Below, piece after piece: positions 49,701 to 56,227 of a stretch of 64,000 nt of DNA. Position numbers and translations under genes: made by a program. The notes below the pieces were generated by a model. It did no database searches and was not told where the DNA came from. It saw nothing but the letters and a program-made list of their open reading frames with translations. The stretch spans positions 33,354-97,353 of IMG/VR virus record IMGVR_UViG_3300032296_001209. One strand, 5' to 3'. Within the stretch, counting starts at the first letter, position 1, and each line of letters begins with the position of its first letter. Source of the DNA: a virus.

Positions 49701-50066
49701 AATAGTACTATAATTTGATAATGCACAGTTATTTAAACCACTAACAAAATTAAATACACCAAGTGCAATATTATTTGCACCTCCTACAATAACACTGTTA
49801 TTACCACTTGCTACTTGAATAGCTGATGTTCTTGAAAGTTGTAAGTCAACAGCATATGTACCACGAGCATTACCTCCTACTGCTGTTGCATCAGGGCATG
49901 CAGCAATAATAGCTCCGGTGCCTTTTGGCTTAAGAGCAAAGTTGATATTAGGATCTGCACCAATTACTTCAATGAAAGCAGTTGCTTGTATAGCACTACA
50001 TGTGCCATCAATAAAGCTTGTTAGTCCACCTCCACCTAATGAGAAAAATTTACCGTATCTAGCCAT
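46794..50066 (-). CDS. Long YadA-like repeat fibre/adhesin
   Basis: 1090 residues. After an N-terminal region (LGGGGLTSFIDGTCSAIQ) and a short block shared with paralogues (GTYAVDLQLSRTSAIQVASG), residues about 88-930 are tandem 15-residue repeats of the type S-x-V-x-G-G-x-x-N-x-A-S-G-x-x, the pattern of YadA-head left-handed beta rolls, which trimerise. About 45 cysteines, nearly all in repeats, are unusual. The C-terminal ~150 residues (WHIRVDY...TTFTAPTFAGGGTVNIKV) match the C-terminal beta domain of the other fibre genes. The likely role is receptor binding on the virion surface. Codon style changes inside the gene. Confidence 0.8.
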   Translation of the reverse strand: MARYGKFFSLGGGGLTSFIDGTCSAIQATAFIEVIGADPNINFALKPKGTGAIIAACPDATAVGGNARGTYAVDLQLSRTSAIQVASGNNSVIVGGANNIALGVFNFVSGLNNCALSNYSTIMGGAGNTTNLLGQFTSNGKNIFGGVNNTISGGNSIILGGVRNSVSADYGTVSGGYGNCAGAVATVSGYYNTANGRSSGVFTGCRNTTTGTRSFIGGGCRNDATAQASVIVGGDFNTASGVCSAVVGGCGNIANANGSFVGGGLRNTASVCCSFVGGGCGNTASGGYGAAVVGGIGNNSLGYGAAVVGGIANNSTSSWSFVGGGESNSATASHTTVAGGRSNSAGAPFSAVAGGLSNHASSSWSFVGGGQCNQAIGGFSAVVGGFSNCAVGACSFIGGGNNNIACVTNGFIGAGFSNRTLQTSAFIGAGTNNTASGSYSAIGSGVFNCTNNNGTFVGGGRQNTASGSYAFIGGGRNHTSSACVSVVVGGQQNQATNCFSFVGGGLGNCATAVFSMVGGGCGNRATGYGSMVLGGIGNLSSCCNSFILGGRGNTASGYNSISGICGSVASGACSLAIGRNSVASGIGSFAIGGFYGSTASGDGAVAIGGGNAACGLVIGGGTSCGDSIVIGGGCVASTPTTNTIIIGPNCTPSGSGITSMHLIGGCGNCTLDYFTQIFGGRCNINALRCSEIFGGSNNIICNDCTLFGKINSVIVGGQANCLTGSAYGSTTINSGIYGGVKNLVGCSQSSVVGGGYNCAFGIFSNVSGGCANKATGSWSNVMGGALNCATGVFSMVGGGCGNYAASYGSTISGGAGNCVWNPGTGNYSLFSYQTVGGGLCNKAEGNGSIIAGGLCNCINAYAYWGSILGSGNYVGTADGTSAIGAGNNVNSTFGSAVGARNTVSGYGSFILGHSSSATATSTVVLGACGIANHQNQFTVGKYITYLTPYADAINIPSGGTFDLSLDGTGVTNLIIPGASTPTSAWHIRVDYVASINGTTGTVTGVSITDTKTQSQQIGVRKSSSGGLLNILSGSPVSDIPMEDPSMSSAQMTYSVGPSQNIKTTFTAPTFAGGGTVNIKVVAKFSITYIR
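47270..49805 (-). repeat. 45-bp tandem repeats coding the beta-roll of the long fibre
   Basis: The coding sequence is a long, degenerate tandem array with a 45-bp (15-codon) period. Consecutive protein units align, for example SFVGGGCGNTASGGY, GAAVVGGIGNNSLGY, WSFVGGGESNSATAS. DNA identity between most units is modest, but some distant units are nearly identical, such as those at about 47675-47715 and 48505-48545, indicating internal duplication. Confidence 0.85.
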
Positions 50067-50069
50067 GAC

Positions 50070-50372
50070 TTATTTACTTACAACGTAAGACAATGTACCA
50101 GTTCCTGATACAGAGATTGATCCTGGATCTACTACATCAATAGTAAGCCCGGCTTTATCTGGAATTACAATTGCTGCACCACCATTAGTGGATACGTTTA
50201 CATTAGCACCAGTAGTATTAATGATAGTTACATATACCGCTGACTCTGAAATCAACGGGGTTAAAGCACCACTTAAAGCTACTGTACGGGTAATATCATT
50301 ACCACGTCTTACTGCATTGTATAATCTCTCAATGAGAGAACGGGTCCAAACTTCAAAACTTTTAGTTAACAT
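50070..50372 (-). CDS. Small beta-rich virion protein
   Basis: 100 residues starting MLTKSFEVWTRSLIERLYNA. A short amphipathic helix is followed by alternating hydrophobic strands (YVTIINTTGANVNVSTNGGA...SISVSGTGTLSYVV), like a small beta-sandwich with a head-binding helix. It sits three bases upstream of the long fibre, so it may be an adaptor or capping subunit of the appendage. No family was recognised. Confidence 0.5.
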   Translation of the reverse strand: MLTKSFEVWTRSLIERLYNAVRRGNDITRTVALSGALTPLISESAVYVTIINTTGANVNVSTNGGAAIVIPDKAGLTIDVVDPGSISVSGTGTLSYVVSK

Positions 50373-50392
50373 CGTTTTATTATTTTAAATTA

Positions 50393-50839
50393 TTATGGGG
50401 TACAGGGTGATCCTGTAATTACTGTTAATCCACCTGTATTAGTATAAGGTCCACCAAAGCCATTACTTAAACACAAAGGTCCTTCTGTATCACCATTAGG
50501 TACACTGATAGTAACTGTATTAGTTGGATCACTACATAGTCTGTAGATTAATGGTTGTGCACTACCGGTTGAATTAGTAAATGTATACTCTTGGCAATCA
50601 TTAGCATCTGACTGCACTTCATTACCGGCAGCATATACACCATCACCACAGTAAGATTGTACTTCTACATCATATGTAACACCACTAGTTAATCCAGTAA
50701 TACTAAATTCTTCAGGTGATAATCCTGTAGTAGGTACTATTAATTCTGTAAAACTAATAGCAGTACTTTCTTTATACCGGATTTTATATTGAACCGGTAC
50801 AGGGGATGGAGGATTGAAGGTTATAAATAAAGTGCTCAT
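50393..50839 (-). CDS. Fibronectin-III-like appendage protein
   Basis: 148 residues. The first ~75 residues (VPVQYKIRYKEST...SITGLTSGVTYDVEVQSYCG) show the fibronectin type III pattern, with the Y-x-I-x-Y strand and the GLxxGxxYxVxV turn. A second beta-rich segment with NTVTISVPNG follows. Its ATG overlaps the stop of the preceding FN3-like gene as ATGA. FN3 domains in phages usually bind carbohydrate or act as spacers in tail and head appendages; that role is inferred. Confidence 0.6.
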   Translation of the reverse strand: MSTLFITFNPPSPVPVQYKIRYKESTAISFTELIVPTTGLSPEEFSITGLTSGVTYDVEVQSYCGDGVYAAGNEVQSDANDCQEYTFTNSTGSAQPLIYRLCSDPTNTVTISVPNGDTEGPLCLSNGFGGPYTNTGGLTVITGSPCTP

Positions 50840-51369
50840 GCAGTTAATGTTTTAAAGCTTAGTGTAATAGAAGTACAACAATCAACAGAAGATGATGTAC
50901 TTGTTTTAATTCTTACATAGTAAGTTGTATTAGCTAGTAAGTTAATGATAGTCCATTGGGTGTAAGTGCTAGCTAATGCTACTTGTACAACACCGGTTGC
51001 AAAAGTAGGACTAGTGCTGTACTCCAATTTTACCGCAGTAATAGCAGCGGGTGCTCCTGGATATGACCAGAATACTGTACCCTCTGTTACTTTAATATCC
51101 AAGATTTCAAAGTCTTTAATACTCTGACAAACAGCTGTAGGATCAAAGCAAGTTGGGTCTGTAAGATACAAAGCCAACTTCTTGATTACTACATCTAATC
51201 TGTCTCCGGTATTAATTCCAATATCATAGATATTATTTCCGGTATATGATACACACTCAAACGCGGTTATCTCTTCACAAGGTTCTGTATTGTTACATAC
51301 AGTAGTTACTGGAGAGGTTAAAGCGGTTTCAGTGCATCCGCAGGGTGTTGATATACAATTGCAGCTCAT
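50836..51369 (-). CDS. Appendage protein with Cys-rich N-terminus and FN3-like domain
   Basis: 177 residues. The N-terminus is cysteine-rich (CNCISTPCGC). It is followed by ECVSYTGNNIYDIGINTGDR and LDVVIKKLALYL, a block that also occurs at the start of the next-upstream 506-residue protein, where it reads CVSWQGPDIPCIGLCKGDTV. The C-terminal half (VKLEYSTSPTF...WTIINLLANTTYYVRI) has the strand pattern of a fibronectin III domain. The shared block probably docks these proteins to one another or to a common partner. It is one of three coupled appendage genes. Confidence 0.55.
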   Translation of the reverse strand: MSCNCISTPCGCTETALTSPVTTVCNNTEPCEEITAFECVSYTGNNIYDIGINTGDRLDVVIKKLALYLTDPTCFDPTAVCQSIKDFEILDIKVTEGTVFWSYPGAPAAITAVKLEYSTSPTFATGVVQVALASTYTQWTIINLLANTTYYVRIKTSTSSSVDCCTSITLSFKTLTA

Positions 51370-51371
51370 GA

Positions 51372-52892
51372 TTAGTTAATTAAGTATGCTTCTACACTAG
51401 TTGGTGATACACATCCGGTGCTTACAATTGAGATCAATTGCTTAGGACAAGTGCGTACAACAGTTGGTATACCATCTGGAGGTGTATTAATAATTTGTAC
51501 TTCAAAGTAGTAGTTACCCAAACTTAATCCAGTTACTGCTCCAGTTACAGGGTTAGGTAACAATGTTGCTGCGTTAGTATCTGAAGTAGATACCAATGCT
51601 AAAGTAGCATCATATATATTTAATCTGTAAGAAGTAGTTGCGCTGGTAGAGAAAATATTCGGGAATGAGTATTGGATCTCACCAATGCTGAACATGAAAC
51701 TAGAGGTAAGAGTTACAGTAGGACAACCTACAGTGTTAACTACATCAAAAGCAACTCTATTCTGACAAGTTAAATCGCTTGTAGAATTAAAGAAGCAGTA
51801 GTTTACCGCTACACTAAAGTCTTCTGCTAATACCAATGAAGAACTAGAGAGATCAAAATCCGCAGATGTAGACCCGTCTATAATACTAGCAATGTTATTA
51901 AAGGTGTAAGTAGCGCTGTTACCACTAGTATCTGTGATAGTAATAGTAGAAGTAGGTGTAGGGCATTGTACAAACTGAGTAGGTATAACACTTCCGGGGC
52001 TTGCAAAAATACTTAAAGTACTTCCATCAAGTACACCAAAGAATCCTAAGTCAATATCAGCACATGTCTTAGTGCAGCAATCTTGTAACTGAGTTACTAA
52101 ACCACGCATATCACAGATAGCAATCCACATGTTGTTGATTGTATCTGCTAATGTACTTACTGTTACTTTCCAATCAGGGTAGGCAGAAGCCATTGTACCG
52201 GGTAAAGATAATGCCGGCTCATTTGTAATATTACAGAATGGTACAATCTCAGCAGCTAACTCAGCAGGAGTGCCGGTAACTGCTTCTAGATCACACAACT
52301 CTTGTTCTACTGTAGCAAGGATAGCAGCTAATGTAGCTGTACCAGTTCCTAAGCATACGTATGTAGAGTTTAAAGGGGCATAAGTAGTAGGTAGTGTAAG
52401 TAGAGTATTATTAATGTTTGTAATACTTGTACCATATCCGCTAACTACACTTGATAAATTTGTTACTGAAGTTTCTAAATCACAGAACTCTGTACCAATT
52501 AACTCTGCGTATTCTACTACACCTAATGTAGTACTTCCGGCTTCAGCTTGTAAACAAGGGGCCACATCACAGGTTAAACTAATTGGTGAAGGAATAACAA
52601 TGTCATCTACAATAGTATAGAGATCACATAGCTTATCTACAACGTACTGAATTAAATCATTATAGTTTGTATATGAGAAGTCTCCTCCTCCTAAACATGC
52701 AACATTTACAGAGACTTCAGCAGCCCTTGTATCAATATCACATAACAACTCTCCAAGTTTAGCTACTACGTCAGTAACCGTATCTCCTTTACATAATCCA
52801 ATACATGGAATATCCGGGCCTTGCCAAGATACACAGTTTGAAGATATTACACTACATGGTGTACTTTTATTGTTTGATCCTACAGGTAACAT
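51372..52892 (-). CDS. Cys-rich appendage protein with repeated docking blocks
   Basis: 506 residues with more than 20 cysteines. The N-terminal half repeats a unit ending in ELCDLE or KLCDLY (GELLCDIDT, DKLCDLYTI, EFCDLETSV, QELCDLEAV), a pattern of amphipathic helices each carrying one cysteine, suggesting a coiled or stacked trimer. The C-terminal half is beta-rich and ends in an Ig/FN3-like strand pattern. It is first in its transcription unit, preceded by the TAGTGTA motif, a 16-bp palindrome and a terminator. Probably a tail or head appendage structural protein; no named family was recognised. Confidence 0.5.
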   Translation of the reverse strand: MLPVGSNNKSTPCSVISSNCVSWQGPDIPCIGLCKGDTVTDVVAKLGELLCDIDTRAAEVSVNVACLGGGDFSYTNYNDLIQYVVDKLCDLYTIVDDIVIPSPISLTCDVAPCLQAEAGSTTLGVVEYAELIGTEFCDLETSVTNLSSVVSGYGTSITNINNTLLTLPTTYAPLNSTYVCLGTGTATLAAILATVEQELCDLEAVTGTPAELAAEIVPFCNITNEPALSLPGTMASAYPDWKVTVSTLADTINNMWIAICDMRGLVTQLQDCCTKTCADIDLGFFGVLDGSTLSIFASPGSVIPTQFVQCPTPTSTITITDTSGNSATYTFNNIASIIDGSTSADFDLSSSSLVLAEDFSVAVNYCFFNSTSDLTCQNRVAFDVVNTVGCPTVTLTSSFMFSIGEIQYSFPNIFSTSATTSYRLNIYDATLALVSTSDTNAATLLPNPVTGAVTGLSLGNYYFEVQIINTPPDGIPTVVRTCPKQLISIVSTGCVSPTSVEAYLIN

Positions 52893-52904
52893 GATTGTAT
52901 AGAA

Positions 52905-52937
52905 ATATAGTGTCCACTTAATATAGTGTACACTATA
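52905..52937 (-). promoter_or_regulatory. Candidate phage promoter/operator with 16-bp palindrome
   Basis: A perfect 16-bp palindrome TATAGTGTACACTATA spans 52922-52937, and ATATAGTGT is also directly repeated at 52905 and 52921, exactly 16 bases apart. The minus strand carries TATATTATAGTGTA, like the leaders of the genes at 53345 and 55768. It lies 13-45 bases upstream of the ATG at 52892 and after a terminator. Confidence 0.5.
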
Positions 52938-52976
52938 ATATAAGCAAAGTTATAAAAAAATCAAACTATTAAGTAA

Positions 52977-53012
52977 TAAAAATACCCCGCCACAAATAAT
53001 GTAACGGGGTAT
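52977..53012 (-). terminator. Intrinsic terminator after the 104-residue protein gene
   Basis: An 8-bp perfect stem ATACCCCG/CGGGGTAT (52982-52989 and 53005-53012) with a 15-base loop is followed on the minus strand by TTTTTATTA. It lies 19 bases past the stop at 53031. The T-tract is short, so termination may be partial. Confidence 0.65.
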
Positions 53013-53030
53013 CTATTAGATAATAGATGA

Positions 53031-53345
53031 TTAAGCTGACTGTGTACTCAAAATAGTAACAGTACCTTCTCCGGTAACTGTTTCAATTTCAGTGATACAT
53101 TTGTCATGAATCAAAGTCATCAAACCGTCTCCCCAGAATTCTTCTACTGTCAAGTTAGTAGAAACACGTGAAGGCAAGCTAGGCAAATTTAAAGATTGCT
53201 TACCAGCAAGCCAGTCCTCTTGAGACTTGAAGTAGCTGATGTTTACCCAGTTGTCATTAATCAAATAAATGTTCAAGAACGCAAATGCGCTTGACACTTC
53301 AAAGCCCTCGGCTGTAGTAAGTGTCGTGTTGATAGAAAGTGCCAT
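53031..53345 (-). CDS. Small, probably abundant structural protein
   Basis: 104 residues starting MALSINTTLTTAEGFEVSSA. A strand-rich chain with NWVNISYFKSQEDWLAGKQS and one cysteine. Its codons (many ending in C or G, such as AAC, AAG and AGC) resemble those of the capsid gene rather than the AT-ending codons of its neighbours, a sign of strong expression. It stands alone between a candidate promoter and a terminator. A head-decoration or other high-copy virion protein is the best guess; no family was recognised. Confidence 0.55.
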   Translation of the reverse strand: MALSINTTLTTAEGFEVSSAFAFLNIYLINDNWVNISYFKSQEDWLAGKQSLNLPSLPSRVSTNLTVEEFWGDGLMTLIHDKCITEIETVTGEGTVTILSTQSA

Positions 53346-53365
53346 AATTGGTATTATTAAGTTAT

Positions 53366-53386
53366 ATTACACTACAATATACAAAA
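53366..53386 (-). promoter_or_regulatory. TAGTGTA-type candidate promoter
   Basis: The minus strand reads TATATTGTAGTGTAATATAA, with the TAGTGTA core at 53374-53368, ending 22 bases before the ATG at 53345. The same core precedes the genes at 52892 and 55768. Bases around it are otherwise AT-rich, so chance cannot be excluded from one site alone. Confidence 0.4.
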
Positions 53387-53405
53387 TAATTTTGTTATTC
53401 TATAG

Positions 53406-53603
53406 TTATAATAATAAAATATCTAAATCTAAAAGAGCATTCATATCACACAACTCTTTGTTGTAGATATCTAGTTCCCAGTTTTCATCACAGCATGTTG
53501 CAATGCCGTATTTCATTCTTTTAAATTGTGTGTAGATAGCCTCTGCAAACTTTACGTTTGTTGATTCTGATCCACAGTTGTAACAACTGCTGCATGCTTC
53601 CAT
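53406..53603 (-). CDS. Small Cys-containing protein
   Basis: 65 residues: CxxCxxC at the start (CSSCYNC), a helical middle (VKFAEAIYTQFKRMKYG), then CCDENWELDIYNKELCDMNA. The spacing of cysteines allows one zinc site. It overlaps the upstream zinc-ribbon gene by 52 bases, which is more than usual here, so one of the two might be mis-called, but both have ATG starts and protein-like composition. No function is recognised. Confidence 0.5.
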   Translation of the reverse strand: MEACSSCYNCGSESTNVKFAEAIYTQFKRMKYGIATCCDENWELDIYNKELCDMNALLDLDILLL

Positions 53604-53746
53604 TCTAATTGTTTTTTAAGTGTTTGTTCATAACTAGTTACACAACTAGTACATACTCTTGTGCCATTGCTGGCTGATCTTACTTGACAACCACAGGATA
53701 ACTGGGTGCCGCAGTTTGGACATTTCATATTAGATTTAACTCCCAT
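53552..53746 (-). CDS. Small zinc-ribbon protein
   Basis: 64 residues. CPNCGTQLSCGC and VCTSCVTSYEQ give two CxxC pairs, a typical treble-clef or zinc-ribbon arrangement, followed by a basic/Gln-rich tail. It starts six bases after the 182-residue gene. Such tiny zinc proteins in phages can be transcription or assembly factors; nothing here distinguishes these. It overlaps the following small gene by 52 bases in another frame. Confidence 0.55.
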   Translation of the reverse strand: MGVKSNMKCPNCGTQLSCGCQVRSASNGTRVCTSCVTSYEQTLKKQLEWKHAAVVTTVDQNQQT

Positions 53747-53752
53747 ATTGGT

Positions 53753-54301
53753 TTAATTGCAATACGTGCAGGAGAGTTTGTCAAGTTGTGCAAGGGCATA
53801 ATTGTAAATAGCCATGCCCTGGTCTGCATTATGACAATACTCTACTTTAGCTTTTGCTCCATCCAACATAGTACGGAGAAGTCTTAATCTAGTTAGCTTC
53901 TCTCTTTCTGGTTGAACGGGCTCACATCCGGATAAATTAATATTACAGAATATGTTATAATATTTATTTACAGCGGCTGTAATGCGAAGATAATTATATT
54001 CTACAAATACTTTGTCATTGGGTGCTACACTGTAGCGGATTACATAAATACCATCAGGTAATGATGTAGGAATAGTATCACAGTTTGTTGTTTGAATACC
54101 TAAAGCACATGCTGTAACTAATGTCTCTCCACCTTGTACCATAGTTACAGATACTGGCTCAGTAAATCCGGGAACTAAAATTTGTAAAGTAGGACAGGCT
54201 ACAGCCAATTCTGTACTGTAAATACTGGTATCTACAACTCTCAATACATTTAAATTAAGTGTATCAGGAATATCTAAACTAAGGATGTGTTTGTTTGCCA
54301 T
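53753..54301 (-). CDS. Structural protein next to the capsid gene, unknown
   Basis: 182 residues starting MANKHILSLDIPDTLNLNVL. The N-terminal two thirds are beta-rich (ELAVACPTLQILVPGFTEPV, GIYVIRYSVAPNDKVFVEYN), like an Ig-type domain. The last third is helical (EKLTRLRLLRTMLDGAKAKV...GMAIYNYALAQLDKL). The first gene after the capsid terminator, it may be an auxiliary head or adaptor protein. I have the impression that crAss-like phages carry such a gene, but cannot name it. Confidence 0.5.
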   Translation of the reverse strand: MANKHILSLDIPDTLNLNVLRVVDTSIYSTELAVACPTLQILVPGFTEPVSVTMVQGGETLVTACALGIQTTNCDTIPTSLPDGIYVIRYSVAPNDKVFVEYNYLRITAAVNKYYNIFCNINLSGCEPVQPEREKLTRLRLLRTMLDGAKAKVEYCHNADQGMAIYNYALAQLDKLSCTYCN

Positions 54302-54343
54302 AATTGTAAAGGTAGAGTTAACTACTCATATATAATTTAATCA

Positions 54344-54357
54344 TTATTTGCAAATAA
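54344..54357. promoter_or_regulatory. 14-bp perfect palindrome beyond the capsid terminator
   Basis: TTATTTGCAAATAA is a perfect palindrome partly overlapping the terminator's T-tract on the minus strand, 43 bases before the next ATG (54301). It may bind a dimeric regulator, or extend the terminator structure. Confidence 0.35.
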
Positions 54358-54391
54358 AAAAAGGGGAAGATTTCTCCTCCCCTTCTTTTTT
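54355..54391 (-). terminator. Intrinsic terminator after the major capsid gene
   Basis: A 10-bp stem with one mismatch (AAGGGGAAGA, 54361-54370, against TCCTCCCCTT, 54375-54384) around a 4-base loop is followed on the minus strand by eight Ts. It begins 16 bases after the capsid stop (54407). The opposite strand also ends in a T-run, so it could work in both directions. Confidence 0.8.
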
Positions 54392-54406
54392 ATGATACGC
54401 TCTGAA

Positions 54407-55768
54407 TTATTTCAATTCAGTCAAAGCAACAGGGTTGCCAGCAGCAGTCAAAATAGCAGCAATATCACCAGCAAAATCAGAGGCAGCAGCACTTGCATAA
54501 GTCAAGTTAGCAGCAGCTACACCAGCTACAGATAAAGTAGAAGTAGTAGCAACCAACTCCAATACATACTGATCATTATCAAAAGTACCACTAGGGTTGT
54601 TGAAACGAGGTACACTGTGTTGTACATAGAAACGTCCGTAAGTACCAGTACGTTGAATAACATCCAAAGGAGCTCCACCCAAAGTGATTTCACGGATACG
54701 TGGATCATCATTCCAGTTGTTTTGACGGTAGCGCTCAGACAAGATCAAGTCACGTACTACAGTTTCTCCAAAGCCTTCACCTTGAATACCCAATACAGGA
54801 CCTAAAATAGCAGTAGCAGGGTCATTGGCAGCACCAGAACCACGCTTAACACACAAACCTTGGAATACACAAGGATCACCAGTTTCATCTACTTCAGAAG
54901 CATAGATCTGAATAGGCTCTTTTTCAAAGTAATCAGTAGGCTCAAAAGAACAATCTCCAAAACGGGTATCAACATAAGCACCAGCCAAAATCAAACCAGC
55001 ACATACATCAGCAGCAGCAACACCAGCAGGAGTTACATAAGTATCCCAATCAGAGGTAGAAATAACAGAACCGTTGATAGTTACGTTACCACCATTCTTG
55101 CTCCAATAAGACCAAACACTAGTTGAAGGGTTTTTGATCTGTACTACAGGTAATACAAAAGGAGAGAGGATAGGGTTAGCATCATCGTAAGGAGTGGTTT
55201 GAGTACCAGCAATTTGCTTAGCCCAACCAATCATTACCAACGCAGGATCTACTTCATTAGGAGTAGTGCTAGAGCAACATCCAGTGTAGTAAGATAATAC
55301 TTGGTAAGCATTGTGATTCAAGAAACGCAAAGCTGGGCTTCCTTTGATATCAATACGCAAGTAGTAAGTTTCACCACACAAGAAGTTAGGACAAGCACAA
55401 TTGTAAGGAGCAGCTGCAGTAGTAGCAGTTTGACCTACATAGGTAACAGCTTGGCTAGCACTCTTAGGAGCAGAGTAGAAGAATCCGCTAACATACTTAG
55501 GGTTGATAGCTTTAGACTTCATACTCTCAGCATAACCACCGTGGAAAGGTCCTACTTTATCAGTAGCGGGAGTTAAGCTAGAGCTAGCAATGATGAAAGG
55601 ACTAGTAGATGCAACACCTGCTAAGTTAGCAAAGGTCTTAGCATCATACAAACCAAATTTACCCAAATTAGCTGAACTAGAAGTCAACTGTGAGTAGGTA
55701 GTTCCAGCGGCAGTCTGATAGATACCGATTGAAGGAAATACCTTTTTGAAGGCGTGATTAAAATACAT
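54407..55768 (-). CDS. Probable major capsid protein
   Basis: 453 residues starting MYFNHAFKKVFPSIGIYQTA. Evidence: size near that of crAss-like HK97-fold capsid proteins (about 490), C-ending 'highly expressed' codons, its own strong terminator, and a C-terminal block (RDLILSERYRQNNWNDDPRI, then RTGTYGRFYVQHSVPR) that fits the conserved P-domain/axial region of such proteins. Nine cysteines, including CACPNFLC and GCC, are more than usual. The preceding gene is helical and ferritin-like. A TAGTGTA-type element lies in its leader. I did not recognise a specific homologue, so another abundant shell protein remains possible. Confidence 0.75.
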   Translation of the reverse strand: MYFNHAFKKVFPSIGIYQTAAGTTYSQLTSSSANLGKFGLYDAKTFANLAGVASTSPFIIASSSLTPATDKVGPFHGGYAESMKSKAINPKYVSGFFYSAPKSASQAVTYVGQTATTAAAPYNCACPNFLCGETYYLRIDIKGSPALRFLNHNAYQVLSYYTGCCSSTTPNEVDPALVMIGWAKQIAGTQTTPYDDANPILSPFVLPVVQIKNPSTSVWSYWSKNGGNVTINGSVISTSDWDTYVTPAGVAAADVCAGLILAGAYVDTRFGDCSFEPTDYFEKEPIQIYASEVDETGDPCVFQGLCVKRGSGAANDPATAILGPVLGIQGEGFGETVVRDLILSERYRQNNWNDDPRIREITLGGAPLDVIQRTGTYGRFYVQHSVPRFNNPSGTFDNDQYVLELVATTSTLSVAGVAAANLTYASAAASDFAGDIAAILTAAGNPVALTELK

Positions 55769-55799
55769 AATTTTTTATTTTTTATTGTTATACAAATAG

Positions 55800-55820
55800 A
55801 TACACTATTATTATAATGAA
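55800..55820 (-). promoter_or_regulatory. TAGTGTA-type candidate promoter of the capsid gene
   Basis: The minus strand reads TATAATAATAGTGTATC with the TAGTGTA core at 55807-55801, ending 32 bases before the capsid ATG. It is the third copy of the motif seen before the genes at 53345 and 52892, all strongly expressed or first in a unit. Confidence 0.45.
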
Positions 55821-56225
55821 TTATTTCAAGAAAAGCAACTTATATTTTGTAGAATTTATTAAAGCTTTAATTTCATCCATAGTATTAATGATACTTGAGC
55901 AAGTCATCATACCTTGTACATAACCTATTTTATCATATAATACCCGCAAATATTTAATTGCTTCATCTGTAGTTTTAATAGCCGGAATAGACATCTGATC
56001 AGGATATGGTAAAAGCATTTCTTCTTTACCTTGATACTGTTCAGCTAAACCATCAGCTACCTCTACAATACTATCATAGAACTCACCCATAGTTACATGA
56101 GCAGAATAGCTAGTACTTAATAGATGAGCAACATGCACCTTTGTAGATGTATGTAGCATCTCATAAATAAGTTCTGCCATTGCTTTATGAGCACCGGTAG
56201 AAGGACGTTGTAATTTTTGTATCAT
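55821..56225 (-). CDS. Ferritin/Dps-like helical protein (DUF5856-like)
   Basis: 134 residues, almost entirely helical, with HKAMAELIYEMLHTSTKVHV, HLLSTSYSAHVTMGEFYDSI, DGLAEQYQGKE and IKYLRVLYDKI, the four-helix pattern of Dps/ferritin-like proteins and, as I recall, of the phage DUF5856 family. Histidines and glutamates (H13, E18, H32, H39, H48, E52) could bind metal, though the classical ferroxidase spacing is not obvious. Located between a connector-type gene and the capsid gene, it may be a virion component or a DNA-protecting protein. Confidence 0.6.
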   Translation of the reverse strand: MIQKLQRPSTGAHKAMAELIYEMLHTSTKVHVAHLLSTSYSAHVTMGEFYDSIVEVADGLAEQYQGKEEMLLPYPDQMSIPAIKTTDEAIKYLRVLYDKIGYVQGMMTCSSIINTMDEIKALINSTKYKLLFLK

Positions 56226-56227
56226 GA

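Noticed and set aside
47270-49805. CRISPR-like or satellite array
   Set aside because: The 45-bp periodicity is in frame and encodes the fibre's beta-roll. There are no identical repeats with unique spacers.
46794-50066. Diversity-generating retroelement target in the fibre
   Set aside because: No reverse transcriptase or template repeat is visible in the window, and the variation is spread over all repeats rather than a single A-specific region.
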